Below the pieces are notes generated by a model that worked only from the letters and a program-made list of their open reading frames with translations, was not told the DNA's origin and searched no databases. A DNA stretch of 52,020 bases, taken from NCBI RefSeq assembly GCF_019331805.1, contig NZ_JAHBBE010000018.1, forward strand, positions 1 to 52,020, written 5' to 3'. The number at the start of each line of letters is the position of its first letter. Within the stretch, counting starts at the first letter, position 1. The stretch comes from Bifidobacterium pongonis. Lineage in GTDB: Bacteria; Actinomycetota; Actinomycetes; Actinomycetales; Bifidobacteriaceae. A program made the position numbers and the translations under genes. Shown one piece after another: positions 7,089 to 15,978 of the stretch.

Positions 7089-8717
7089 TCAGATCTGGGC
7101 GCGGCGCTCGCCGGCCGCGATCTCCGCAGCAACCAAGTCGTCATCGACCTGCTTGTCGTTCGGATCGTCGAGATAATGGTCGAACTCATGCAGCACCTCG
7201 TCGGAGGGCGCCGGGGTGAGCAGCGACACCACCACGATGAACAGCAACGACACGATGAATGCGGGCAGCAGCTCATAAATGGCGAACACGCCGCCGAGCG
7301 GCTTGATGAGATTGTGCCAGATAAGCACGGTCGCGGTGCCGGAAAGCATACCCGCGATGGCGCCGTACTTGTTGGTGCGCCTCCAATACAACGAGGTGAG
7401 CATCAACGGGCCGAAGGACGCGCCCAAGCCCGCCCACGCGTACGAGACGACCTGGAAGATGGAGGAATTCTGGTCGAAGGCGATCACGATGCCGAAAATG
7501 AACATGACGAGCAGCGTGATGCGTGCGACCATCATCACCTGGCGTTCGCTGGCCTTGCGGTGGAGCAGCCCGTGGAAGATGTTCTCCGCAGCTGCGGAGG
7601 CGCCGATGATCATGTAGGAGGACGAGGAGCTCATCGACGCGGCGAAGATGCCGGACACCACGATGCCGCACATGAAACTCGGCAGCAGCGCCTGCGAAAC
7701 GACGATGAAGATGTTCTCCGCGGCGGCCTGCGTGGCGAACTGCGTGGGCATCATGGCACGTCCGACCAGGCCGATGCACACGCCGCACGCGAGGGAGATC
7801 ACGCACCAGGTGGTGGCGATGATACGGGACTTGCGGATCTCCTCGGAGCTGCGGATGGACAGGAAACGCACGAGCACCTGCGGCATACCGAAGTAGCCGA
7901 GGCCCCAGGCGAGCATGGAGATGATGGTGATGATGCCATAGTCGGCGGGCGCGCCGAACATGGCCTGCCCGGCCTTGACGATCTGCTCGCCGGCATCGTT
8001 GAGCACCGGGGTGGCCACGTGGGTGCCGTCAAGGAAGCCCGGGATCGCCTTGAGGAACGCCACGGTGTTATCCACGCCACCGGCGGCCGCGACGGAGCCG
8101 ATGAAGACCACGGCGAGCGCGAAGAACATGAGCATGCCCTGGATGAAGTCGGTCACGACGACGGACAGGTAGCCGCCGATGATGGTGTAGGCGAACACGA
8201 TGGCCGCGCCGATCACCATGGTCAGGTGGTAATCCCAGCCGAACAGGGTGGAGAAGAGCTTGCCGACGGTGACGAAGCAGCTGCCGACGTATACGCAGAA
8301 GAAGACAAGGATGATCAGCGCGGCGATGGTCGAGACGATGTTCTTCTTGTCATGGAAGCGTTTGGAGAAGAAGTCGGGGATGGTGATGGCGTCGCCCGCG
8401 ACCACGGAGTAGCGGCGCAGACGGCGTGCGACGAGTTTCCAGTTCAGGTAGGTGCCGAGGGCCAGGCCAATGGCGGTCCACATCGGATCGGCCGCGCCGG
8501 TGAAGTAGGCGACGCCGGGCAGGCCCATGAGCAGCCAGCCGCTCATGTCGGAGGCTTCGGCGCTCAATGCCGTCAGCCACGGGCCAACGCCGCGCCCGCC
8601 GGCGAAGTATTGTCTGGTGGATGAATTCGAACGCTTGGAGTACACGAATCCGATGGTCAGCATGGCCGCGAAATAAATGACCATGGCAGCCAAAACCCAA
8701 AAGTCTTTGGAAACCAC
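7089..8717 (-). CDS. putP: Sodium/proline symporter (SSS family)
   Basis: A 542-residue polytopic membrane protein of the sodium:solute symporter family, closest in look to PutP, which imports L-proline with Na+. About 13 hydrophobic segments can be counted. The conserved SAEASDMSGWLLMGLPG block near the N-terminus is characteristic of PutP. I take the GTG at 8717 (VVSKDFWVLAAMVIYF...) as start because GAGGAAAG lies just upstream; the longer frame adds 53 cysteine- and serine-rich residues unlike any transporter. A GC-rich imperfect hairpin (about 7064-7088) lies just after the stop. Another solute such as a different amino acid or pantothenate cannot be excluded. Confidence 0.9.
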   Translation of the reverse strand: MVSKDFWVLAAMVIYFAAMLTIGFVYSKRSNSSTRQYFAGGRGVGPWLTALSAEASDMSGWLLMGLPGVAYFTGAADPMWTAIGLALGTYLNWKLVARRLRRYSVVAGDAITIPDFFSKRFHDKKNIVSTIAALIILVFFCVYVGSCFVTVGKLFSTLFGWDYHLTMVIGAAIVFAYTIIGGYLSVVVTDFIQGMLMFFALAVVFIGSVAAAGGVDNTVAFLKAIPGFLDGTHVATPVLNDAGEQIVKAGQAMFGAPADYGIITIISMLAWGLGYFGMPQVLVRFLSIRSSEEIRKSRIIATTWCVISLACGVCIGLVGRAMMPTQFATQAAAENIFIVVSQALLPSFMCGIVVSGIFAASMSSSSSYMIIGASAAAENIFHGLLHRKASERQVMMVARITLLVMFIFGIVIAFDQNSSIFQVVSYAWAGLGASFGPLMLTSLYWRRTNKYGAIAGMLSGTATVLIWHNLIKPLGGVFAIYELLPAFIVSLLFIVVVSLLTPAPSDEVLHEFDHYLDDPNDKQVDDDLVAAEIAAGERRAQI

Positions 8718-8880
8718 GTCCCACTTTCCTCTCGATAGGGATCTCTCAATGCGAATACAGTCGCTCGACCCAATGTAACCGCTCGATATTGCCGCGAGCT
8801 GAACCGTCTCATACCGGGAACCACATAGCGAACACCCCGTCTTCGTCGAAACCGCGCAGAAAGCGCATCGCCGCACATAC

Positions 8881-8916
8881 GAAAAACCCGGCAGGGCAAC
8901 GCCACTGCCGGGTTTC
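8881..8916 (-). terminator. Intrinsic terminator of the ThrE-type gene
   Basis: An 11-bp stem, AAACCCGGCAG (8884-8894) with CTGCCGGGTTT (8905-8915), followed on the minus strand by a T-run, 24 bases after the stop of the exporter gene. Confidence 0.88.
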
Positions 8917-8939
8917 GGTCGGTTACGCCGGGCCGTTGA

Positions 8940-10766
8940 CTAGATGTCGTACCGCCACGACTTATCAGTGATCACACGCGCCATGGCGAGGCCGATCGGC
9001 AGGCAGAGGATCACCATGAAGGCGCGGAAGGCCCAGTCGAGCGCGTTCAACGTGTCGAACTGGCCAAGGTGGAACATGGCCTGATACATATACAGGCCGG
9101 GAACCATGATGACGATGGACGGCACGGTGAGGCAGATGCGCGGGTAGCCAAGATGCGGGGCAAGCCAACCGCGGCGAACGGCGGAACGCCAGGCGGAGGC
9201 GAGTAGACCGGCGAGCAGGGCGCCGATGAAGGCGCCGGCTTCGGCGGGAACGCCCGCGTCGACGATCTCCAAGCGCAGGGTGTCGGTGATGAGGCCGATG
9301 GTGGCGGCGACAAGGCACATGCGCTGCGGGGAGTTGAACATGACGGAGAAGCCCCAGACCCCGATGAAGGCGAAAAGCATGCGCAGCAGGCAGTTCACGA
9401 CCGGGTTGAGCCCGAGCGGTTCGAAGCCCTGGGGGTTCAGGTGGACGATGGAGGCGACCATCCAGCCTGCGAGCGTGGCCATGAGAATGATGCACAACAC
9501 GTAGGTGATGCGTTGCACGCCCGACGGGAAGTCGATCTTCGCCATATCCAAACCGCCTGTGATAAGCGGGAAACCGGGGATGACGAACAGCATGGCACCG
9601 ATGTAGGCGGTGTCATGCTGCAAGGCGACGGGGTTGAATAGGCCGATGAGTCGCAGCGTGCCGGTGCAGGCGAGCGCGGCGACGGCCACGCACACGAAGG
9701 TCACGAAGAACTGGTTGAGATGATGGGCGAAGAGCCGACGGCGCAGCCAGTGGCCGAGGCCGGCGCCGACGAACGCGCCGATCATGTCGAAGGGACCGCC
9801 GCCGAGCAGGAACACGAAGGATGCGCAGGCGCAAGCCGAGGCGAGTCCGGCGAAAGCCGGGGAATACAACGGTTTGCGGTGTTCGATCATGTCGAGGCGT
9901 TCGTGCGCCTGACGCACGGTGATGCCGCCCTGGCTGTTCGCGTTCCTGCCGGGTGCGGCGAAATGCTCGGCGTATTCCTTCGGCGGCTTGTTCGCACGTT
10001 CCTTGATGCGGCTGCGCACCTGTTCACGGCGTTCATCGCGGCGCTCGCGGGCGCTGCCGGGCTTGGAAGCGGCGGAAGCTGCGGAAGCGGCTGCGGATTC
10101 GTCGACGCGGCTTTGCGCTTCCTCGATGTCGCGCATGTGCAGCGGCCGGGCCACGGTTTCGCCCTCCTCGGTCTGGGCGCTTACCGCTTCCAGCACGTCG
10201 AGCACGGGATCATCCTGCGCATGCTGCTCGGCCTTACGCTGTTCGCGCAGCCGCTTGGACAGGTCGGCGGAAACCTGCGAGGCGTCCCTCTTGTCGAGAT
10301 GCTGCATCAGCCCTTCGGACACGTCGGCCTGACGGTGGTACATGGATCCCGTGCCGAGGTTCACGTTGAACCAGTCGGCGAAATGTTCCAGCAGCCAGAT
10401 GCGTTCGGTGTTCACGCCGGTCGTCGGCAGATCGACCACTTCGGTGATGCGATCCTTGCCGTCGGTGCAGGAGGCTTCGATGTCGGTCAGGTTCACGTCG
10501 GCGCGAACGTGGACGCCCAGCGGGTAGGCAATGCGGTGCATCATCTCGCGGACGCGGAAACTTCCCGTTCCGGCGGCGAGATCAAGCATGCCGACGCGCA
10601 CGATCACGCTGGTTTTCGCGGCGATGCCCGCTTCCGAGACGGGCTTGTCCCAGTCGCGTTCGATGTCCTCCATATCCAGAGGAATGGAGTGGGTGTGGTA
10701 TTTGCTGACGGCCTGGGCCCCTTTGGGCTCGACGCCATGCTCCGATTCTTCTTTCTGTTCGCTCAC
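8940..10766 (-). CDS. thrE: Threonine/serine exporter family protein (ThrE-like)
   Basis: A 608-residue inner-membrane protein of the ThrE family, which exports L-threonine and L-serine in corynebacteria. The cytoplasmic N-terminal part has the DUF1212-type block (residues about 50-140: VGMLDLAAGTGSFRVREMMHRIA...). A long charged linker rich in Ala, Arg and Glu follows (residues about 175-280). The C-terminal half, from about residue 300, has roughly ten membrane segments, including ALACTGTLRLIGLFNP and VIPGFPLITGGLDMAKIDF. The linker is longer than I expect for family members. A terminator lies right after the stop and the gene is divergent from ppc. The substrate is inferred from the family. 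Confidence 0.85.
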   Translation of the reverse strand: MSEQKEESEHGVEPKGAQAVSKYHTHSIPLDMEDIERDWDKPVSEAGIAAKTSVIVRVGMLDLAAGTGSFRVREMMHRIAYPLGVHVRADVNLTDIEASCTDGKDRITEVVDLPTTGVNTERIWLLEHFADWFNVNLGTGSMYHRQADVSEGLMQHLDKRDASQVSADLSKRLREQRKAEQHAQDDPVLDVLEAVSAQTEEGETVARPLHMRDIEEAQSRVDESAAASAASAASKPGSARERRDERREQVRSRIKERANKPPKEYAEHFAAPGRNANSQGGITVRQAHERLDMIEHRKPLYSPAFAGLASACACASFVFLLGGGPFDMIGAFVGAGLGHWLRRRLFAHHLNQFFVTFVCVAVAALACTGTLRLIGLFNPVALQHDTAYIGAMLFVIPGFPLITGGLDMAKIDFPSGVQRITYVLCIILMATLAGWMVASIVHLNPQGFEPLGLNPVVNCLLRMLFAFIGVWGFSVMFNSPQRMCLVAATIGLITDTLRLEIVDAGVPAEAGAFIGALLAGLLASAWRSAVRRGWLAPHLGYPRICLTVPSIVIMVPGLYMYQAMFHLGQFDTLNALDWAFRAFMVILCLPIGLAMARVITDKSWRYDI

Positions 10767-10990
10767 GCCTCCTTTTCTACTCCCCTCCCCGAACCATCAT
10801 GTCCACGAATATATGCCGAAAATGGACGTCGTAACACAAATGGTGGTTTTGGCGAAGTAAACTGTGCCTCGCAATAACCACGTTGAACCTAGGGCTGTGG
10901 GCTCGCAACGATTTGGCCTCAACAACCGTGGAGGAGCCACGGACGACCAGATAGACCGGGCAACCCGATGTTCGACTAAGGAGGTTTGTT

Positions 10991-13738
10991 TTGGCAAAAG
11001 ATGAACAGCAAATCGTGCCTGCCGATGCTTCCATCGTGGAAACCGGCACCGGCCGCAAGGCTCCGGAAGAGCACGATCTTCCTGAGAATCTGAAATACGA
11101 TATGGATCTGAGTCTGAAGATCCTTCGTGACGTACTGAACGAGTACGATCCCAAGCTGCTCGCCACCTTCGACACCGTGCGTAATTACGCGGTCGAGGCA
11201 AGTGCCGAGCATTTCGGCGGAAACGCAAATCCGGATGAGGACGGCCTGGCCGAAGCCGTGAAGGTCATCGACGAGATGAACCTGCATGACGCACAGTTGC
11301 TCGCCCGCGCATTCGCCACCTACTTCCACCTCGCCAATCTTTCCGAGGAGAACTACCGCGTTTCCGTACTGCGTGAGCGTGAGGCCGAAGTCGACGATAA
11401 CAATGCCGTCGACCCCGTCAACGAACTCACCGTCGCCTACCACAAGCTCATCAACGAGATGGGCCCGGCGAAGGCCAAGGAGCTGCTGGACAGGCTGGAA
11501 TTCCACCCCGTGTTCACCGCTCATCCGACCGAAGCCCGCCGTAAGGCCGTGGAAGGCAAGATCCGCAGGATCTCCGAACTGCTTGAAGTCCACAACAAGC
11601 TCGGCGGTTCCGATAAGAAGGAAAACAGCCGTCGCCTGTACAACGAGATCGACGCCCTGTTCCGCACCTCCCCGATCGCGCTGAAGAAGCCGACCCCGGT
11701 CGAGGAAGCGGACACCATTCTCGACATCTTCGATTCCACGCTGTTCCACACGATTCCTCAGGTGTACCGTCGTTTCGACGACTGGCTGCTCGGCGACAAG
11801 GCCGGCCTGACGGAACCGGTGTGCCCGGCATTCTTCCACCCCGGCAGCTGGATCGGCTCCGACCGCGACGGCAACCCGAACGTCACCGCCAAGGTGAGCC
11901 GTCAGGTCGCCCGCAAGTTCAGCGATCACGTGGTCGCCGCGCTTGAGGAAGAGACCCGCACCGTGGGCAGGAACCTCACGATGGAAGCCGGCACCACGCC
12001 GACCAGCACCGAGCTGAAGAACCTGTGGAACCATCAGAAGGAAATGAGCGAGCGTCTCACCGACAAGGCCGCCCTGATTTCCACCAAGGAACTGCACCGC
12101 GCGGTCATGCTGGTCATGGCCGACCGTCTGCACTACACCATCGAGCGCGACGCCGACCTGATGTACCACTCCTGCGAGGAGTTCATCGCCGACCTGAAGG
12201 TCGTGCAGCGTTCCCTCGCTGCGGCAGGCGCGAAGCGTTCCGCCTACGGCCCGCTGCAGGATCTGATCTGGCAGGCCGAAACCTTCGGCTTCCACATGGT
12301 CGAGATGGAGTTCCGTCAGCATTCCGTCGTGCACTCCCGTGCGCTGGAGGATATCCGCGAGCACGGTCTGCACGGTGAGCGCGGCGAACTGCAGCCGATG
12401 ACCCACGAGGTGCTCGACACGTTCCGCGCCCTCGGTGCCATCCAGAAACGCAACGGCCAGAAGGCCGCCCGCCGTTACATCATCTCCTTCACCAAGAGCG
12501 CCCAGAACATCAAGGACGTGTACGAGCTGAACCGTCTGGCCTTCGCGCATCCCGACGATGTGCCGACCATCGACGTGATCCCGCTGTTCGAACAGCTTGA
12601 GGATCTGCAGAACTCGGTGAACGTGCTTGAGGAAATGATCAAGATTCCTGAAGTGCAGGCTCGCCTGAAGGCAACCGGCGGCAAGCTGGAAGTCATGCTC
12701 GGCTACTCCGATTCCTCGAAGGACGCCGGCCCGACCTCCGCCACGCTCGCCCTGCACTCCGCGCAGGAGCGCATCGCGAAGTGGGCGGAATCGCACGACA
12801 TCGACCTGACCCTGTTCCATGGCCGTGGCGGCGCCGTCGGCCGTGGTGGCGGCCCCGCCAACCGCGCGGTGCTCGCCCAGCCGGTCGGTTCCGTGAAGTG
12901 CCGTTTCAAGCTCACCGAGCAGGGCGAGGTCATTTTCGCCCGCTACGGCAACCCGATCCTGGCCATCCGCCACGTCGAATCCGTTGCGGCCGCGACGCTG
13001 CTGCAGTCCGCTCCGAGCGTGGAGAAGCGCAACACCGAGATGACCGAGAAGTACGCCGACATGGCCGGCAAACTCGACGAAGCCGCCCATGAGCGCTTCC
13101 TCGACCTGCTGAACACCGACGGTTTCGCCCCGTGGTTCTCCACCGTGACGCCGCTGACCGAGATCGGCCTGCTGCCGATCGGCTCCCGTCCGGCGAAGCG
13201 TGGCCTCGGCGCCAAGTCCCTCGACGATCTGCGTACCATCCCGTGGATCTTCTCCTGGGCACAGGCCCGCATCAACCTGGCCGCATGGTACGGCCTGGGC
13301 ACCGCCTGCGAGAAGTTCGGTGACCTGGACACGCTGCGCAAGGCGTACGAGGAGTGGCCGCTGTTCTCGACGTTCATCGACAACATCGAAATGTCGATTG
13401 CCAAGACCGATGAGCGCATCGCCCGCATGTACCTCGCCCTCGACGACCGCGAGGATCTGCCGGAGAAGGTGCTGTCCGAGATGAAGCTGACCCGCAAGTG
13501 GGTGCTCGCCATCGTCGGCGACAAGTGGCCGCTGCAGCACCGTCACGTGCTTGGCCGCGCCGTGCGCATCCGTTCCCCGTACGTGGACGTGCTGTCCCTC
13601 ACCCAGGTGCTGGCGCTCAAGTCGCTGCGCAAGAAGGTGGACAAGGAAGAGCTCAGCCACGGCAAGAGGGAGGGGTACACGTACCTCATCCTGTGCACCG
13701 TTTCGGGTGTCGCCGCCGGCCTGCAGAACACGGGCTGA
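10991..13738 (+). CDS. ppc: Phosphoenolpyruvate carboxylase
   Basis: A 915-residue PEP carboxylase, which fixes bicarbonate onto PEP to give oxaloacetate, replenishing the partial TCA pathway used for amino-acid synthesis. Both catalytic signatures are intact: VFTAHPTEARR with the active-site His near residue 176, and the flexible loop GRGGAVGRGGGPANRAV near residue 611; the C-terminus ends in NTG, as typical for the family. Translation appears to begin at the TTG at 10991: a near-perfect AAGGAGG sits at 10978-10984 with 6-base spacing and the next ATG lies far inside the conserved region. It is divergent from the ThrE gene and followed by a GC-rich hairpin. Confidence 0.97.
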   Translation: MAKDEQQIVPADASIVETGTGRKAPEEHDLPENLKYDMDLSLKILRDVLNEYDPKLLATFDTVRNYAVEASAEHFGGNANPDEDGLAEAVKVIDEMNLHDAQLLARAFATYFHLANLSEENYRVSVLREREAEVDDNNAVDPVNELTVAYHKLINEMGPAKAKELLDRLEFHPVFTAHPTEARRKAVEGKIRRISELLEVHNKLGGSDKKENSRRLYNEIDALFRTSPIALKKPTPVEEADTILDIFDSTLFHTIPQVYRRFDDWLLGDKAGLTEPVCPAFFHPGSWIGSDRDGNPNVTAKVSRQVARKFSDHVVAALEEETRTVGRNLTMEAGTTPTSTELKNLWNHQKEMSERLTDKAALISTKELHRAVMLVMADRLHYTIERDADLMYHSCEEFIADLKVVQRSLAAAGAKRSAYGPLQDLIWQAETFGFHMVEMEFRQHSVVHSRALEDIREHGLHGERGELQPMTHEVLDTFRALGAIQKRNGQKAARRYIISFTKSAQNIKDVYELNRLAFAHPDDVPTIDVIPLFEQLEDLQNSVNVLEEMIKIPEVQARLKATGGKLEVMLGYSDSSKDAGPTSATLALHSAQERIAKWAESHDIDLTLFHGRGGAVGRGGGPANRAVLAQPVGSVKCRFKLTEQGEVIFARYGNPILAIRHVESVAAATLLQSAPSVEKRNTEMTEKYADMAGKLDEAAHERFLDLLNTDGFAPWFSTVTPLTEIGLLPIGSRPAKRGLGAKSLDDLRTIPWIFSWAQARINLAAWYGLGTACEKFGDLDTLRKAYEEWPLFSTFIDNIEMSIAKTDERIARMYLALDDREDLPEKVLSEMKLTRKWVLAIVGDKWPLQHRHVLGRAVRIRSPYVDVLSLTQVLALKSLRKKVDKEELSHGKREGYTYLILCTVSGVAAGLQNTG

Positions 13739-13761
13739 TCCGCGGCTGTCCGACCGCTTGA

Positions 13762-13809
13762 CGAACGGGGAGGTTCCGTGCCGATTGACGGCGCGGGCCT
13801 CCCCGTTCG
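13762..13809 (+). terminator. GC-rich hairpin after ppc
   Basis: A perfect 12-bp stem, CGAACGGGGAGG (13762-13773) with CCTCCCCGTTCG (13798-13809), 23 bases after the ppc stop. No T-run follows, so it may stabilise the 3' end or need Rho to terminate. Confidence 0.6.
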
Positions 13810-13895
13810 CGTCGCACGGCCCTAGACTGGCCGGCGACGGCGCACGGAATGGGCGCGCTGGCCGAGTGACAGACTCGGATGATCGGAGGGGATAT

Positions 13896-14396
13896 ATGGA
13901 CGTGGAAAGGGACGCGGACGGGATGACGGACGCGCACGAGGGGGACCACACGCCCGCGGACGGCACCGGGACGGAGGGCGAAGACGGCAAGCCGGACACT
14001 AGGCCGGGCGACAGACTCGCGATCATCCGACGTACGCTGTGGTGGATAGGACTGGCGCTACAGCTCCCATTCGCTTTGACTCTGATCCATTTTGATACCC
14101 TTTACCTAATATTGGAGCGTATCCTATGCGCTATTCCGCCAAGACTGGCAAACGACCCGTCATCAATCGTCGGTATTCCCTCACTTGAAACGGAATAGCG
14201 TCGAGAATTCCTGACACTAGCCCTGGGCGCAGTTTGCTGGGTTGTGATTGGAGTAATGAGATTAGTTGCGGACAGCCCATCAAATCACGGAAAGGAAACC
14301 TTTCCTGTACGCATCTTCACCGGAATCATCACCATCATCGTATTGATGGCCACCGGTATTACAGGATTCTTCCTCGGCATAGCAGCCTTTATGTAG
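13896..14396 (+). pseudogene. Three-helix membrane protein split by an in-frame TAG
   Basis: From the ATG at 13896 (GGAGGGG at 13885-13891) runs an acidic head (residues 1-46), then a membrane helix (TLWWIGLALQLPFALTLI) and a polar stretch, stopping at a TAG at 14196-14198 after 100 residues. The same frame continues after the TAG to another TAG at 14394-14396 and encodes two more clear membrane helices, LTLALGAVCWVVIGVMRL and FTGIITIIVLMATGITGFFL, with no further stop. A single CAG-to-TAG change would explain the break (Glu-Gln-Arg-Arg). The intact protein would have 166 residues. Base composition falls well below that of the neighbours from about 14080 on, which suggests weak constraint or acquisition. 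The product matches no family I recognise. Amber suppression or a sequencing error are alternatives. Confidence 0.7.
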
Positions 14397-14566
14397 CTTT
14401 CCCCTTATCTGGCAGAGGAATTCCAAATCGAAAGCAAACCGCAATAGAGGAAGGCTGGTAGACGTCGTGTCTCTTCGCCGATTCAGGAACCGGCGTCGCA
14501 TGGCATCGGTTCCCGTTAAGGTAGGCATCGGAAGTCCAGGACGAGGTCGGGAACCGGAGGCAAATC

Positions 14567-14962
14567 ATGGGTAAGGCGAAGGTCGCGTTCATCTGCGTGC
14601 ATAATTCCTGCCGCAGCCAGATCGCCGAAGCGCTCGGGAAACTGCTTGCGGGCGATGTGCTCGACTGCTATTCGGCGGGAACCGAAACGAAGCCGCGCAT
14701 CAACCAGGACGCCGTCCGCCTGATGAAGGAACTGTACGGCATCGACATGGAACGCACGCAGTACAGCAAGACGATTGACGCAATCCCCGCCCCGGACATC
14801 GCCATATCGATGGGCTGCGGCGTGCGCTGCCCGTACATAGGCAGACCGTTCGACGCCGATTGGGGTTTGCCCGACCCCACGGGTTGCGATGATGCCACGT
14901 TCATCACGGTGATCCGCCAAATCGAACAACACATCCTGCAGCTTCGCGACTCCCTCCAGTGA
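14567..14962 (+). CDS. ArsC-type arsenate reductase / low-MW tyrosine phosphatase
   Basis: A 131-residue protein with the low-molecular-weight phosphatase fold. The P-loop CVHNSCRS (Cys-X5-Arg) lies at residues 10-17 and the general-acid loop LPDPTG near residue 103. Additional cysteines in SMGCGVRCPYIG (around residues 84-91) match the thioredoxin-coupled arsenate reductase branch better than protein phosphatases, so reduction of arsenate to arsenite is the likeliest reaction. Its ATG at 14567 follows an AACCGGAGG ribosome site. No arsenite pump or ArsR regulator is next to it, so the role could also be phosphatase activity. The downstream carbonic anhydrase gene is 111 bases away on the same strand. 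Confidence 0.82.
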   Translation: MGKAKVAFICVHNSCRSQIAEALGKLLAGDVLDCYSAGTETKPRINQDAVRLMKELYGIDMERTQYSKTIDAIPAPDIAISMGCGVRCPYIGRPFDADWGLPDPTGCDDATFITVIRQIEQHILQLRDSLQ

Positions 14963-15073
14963 CGACCGTTGCGATATGCTCCGCGCTCTCTTCGCTCGCG
15001 GCTTCCAAGCGCATCCACGGGCAGCCCTGACCGTATGATATCCGTAGCCTGAGCAATGGAAGGGCGGAAATCA

Positions 15074-15769
15074 ATGGCAGATGAGATGTTTGTGGACCAG
15101 AACGAGGTCGAGGGTACGGCGAGCGGCGTTTGGAACCGTCTGCTGGCGGGGAATCGCAGATTCGCGGAAGGCAAGCCGGTGCATCCGAATCGTAGTGCCG
15201 AAGCTCGTGAGGCACTGATCGACACGCATGAACCGGATGCGGCGGTGTTGAGCTGCTCGGATTCGCGTGTGAGCCCCGATATCATCTTCGATGCGGGTTT
15301 GGGTGAGCTGTTCACCGTGCGTACCGCCGGGCATATCGTCGACGATGCCGTGCTTGCTTCGTTGGAATATGCGGTGGATTCGCTGGGCGTGCGACTGCTG
15401 GTGGTGCTCGGCCATCAGAATTGCGGTGCGATCAAGCAGGGCATTAAAGAGTACGAGGCGCTGCTGCACCAATTGACCGCGGATGCCGAGGATTCCCTGA
15501 TGGCCGCGAACAATGTGGCCGATCTTGACGAGCGCATTGTCGAAGCCGAATCCATCATGCTGCGCACCGTCGGTTTCTCCATCTGGCAGGCGCACGAATC
15601 GGAACTTGAATCCAATGAGGATTTCGAACGCGTGCATATCGCCCGCACCATCGAGGAACTGGTCGACCGTTCCGACGTGATTCGCCGGGCGCTGGCCGAG
15701 GATCGTCTCATGCTGGTCGGCGCGCGCTACCAGCTGGATTCCGGCAAGGTCGAGGTATTGAGCTTCTGA
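15074..15769 (+). CDS. Beta-class carbonic anhydrase
   Basis: A 231-residue beta-carbonic anhydrase, a zinc enzyme interconverting CO2 and bicarbonate. The zinc ligands and catalytic dyad are visible in AAVLSCSDSRVSPDIIF (Cys, then Asp-Arg) and LGHQNCGAIK (His-X2-Cys), and the VRTAGH block lies between. A longer frame begins at an ATG at 15056, but the ATG at 15074 has the better ribosome spacing behind GGAAGGGCGG. Bicarbonate made here is the substrate of PEP carboxylase encoded 1.3 kb upstream on the same strand, an attractive functional link but not an operon. It is also needed for fatty-acid and nucleotide carboxylations at low CO2. Confidence 0.93.
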   Translation: MADEMFVDQNEVEGTASGVWNRLLAGNRRFAEGKPVHPNRSAEAREALIDTHEPDAAVLSCSDSRVSPDIIFDAGLGELFTVRTAGHIVDDAVLASLEYAVDSLGVRLLVVLGHQNCGAIKQGIKEYEALLHQLTADAEDSLMAANNVADLDERIVEAESIMLRTVGFSIWQAHESELESNEDFERVHIARTIEELVDRSDVIRRALAEDRLMLVGARYQLDSGKVEVLSF

Positions 15770-15844
15770 GACTTGCGGCACTTACAGCGCGCTGCACTGG
15801 TTGCAGATGGGTGTCGAAATCTTATGCACCTCGCAAAAGGGCAC

Positions 15845-15890
15845 ACATTTTCTAGGGGAAAAGAGCCATGTCAAGCTACATTTTCTAGGG
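15845..15890. repeat. Pair of 13-bp direct repeats
   Basis: ACATTTTCTAGGG occurs at 15845-15857 and again at 15878-15890 in the 209-base gap between the carbonic anhydrase and acetyltransferase genes. The spacing is 33 bases, about three helical turns. The local sequence is AT-richer than its surroundings. No gene or terminator is evident here. Confidence 0.5.
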
Positions 15891-15978
15891 CATGTGTCCA
15901 GATACCTGCCCCAGCGCTCTGGCGCAGACGGATGGTTTTCGTTCCGTCGGCGCCAGCACAAGCGCTTCCAGTCGTTGG

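Noticed and set aside
10976..14026. 1016-codon minus-strand frame opposite ppc
   Set aside because: The ppc frame carries all catalytic motifs of PEP carboxylase; the opposite frame has none and starts inside the neighbouring region.
14234..14461. 75-codon plus-strand frame near the broken membrane gene
   Set aside because: It is in a different frame from the hydrophobic continuation of the split gene and has no membrane helices or ribosome site.
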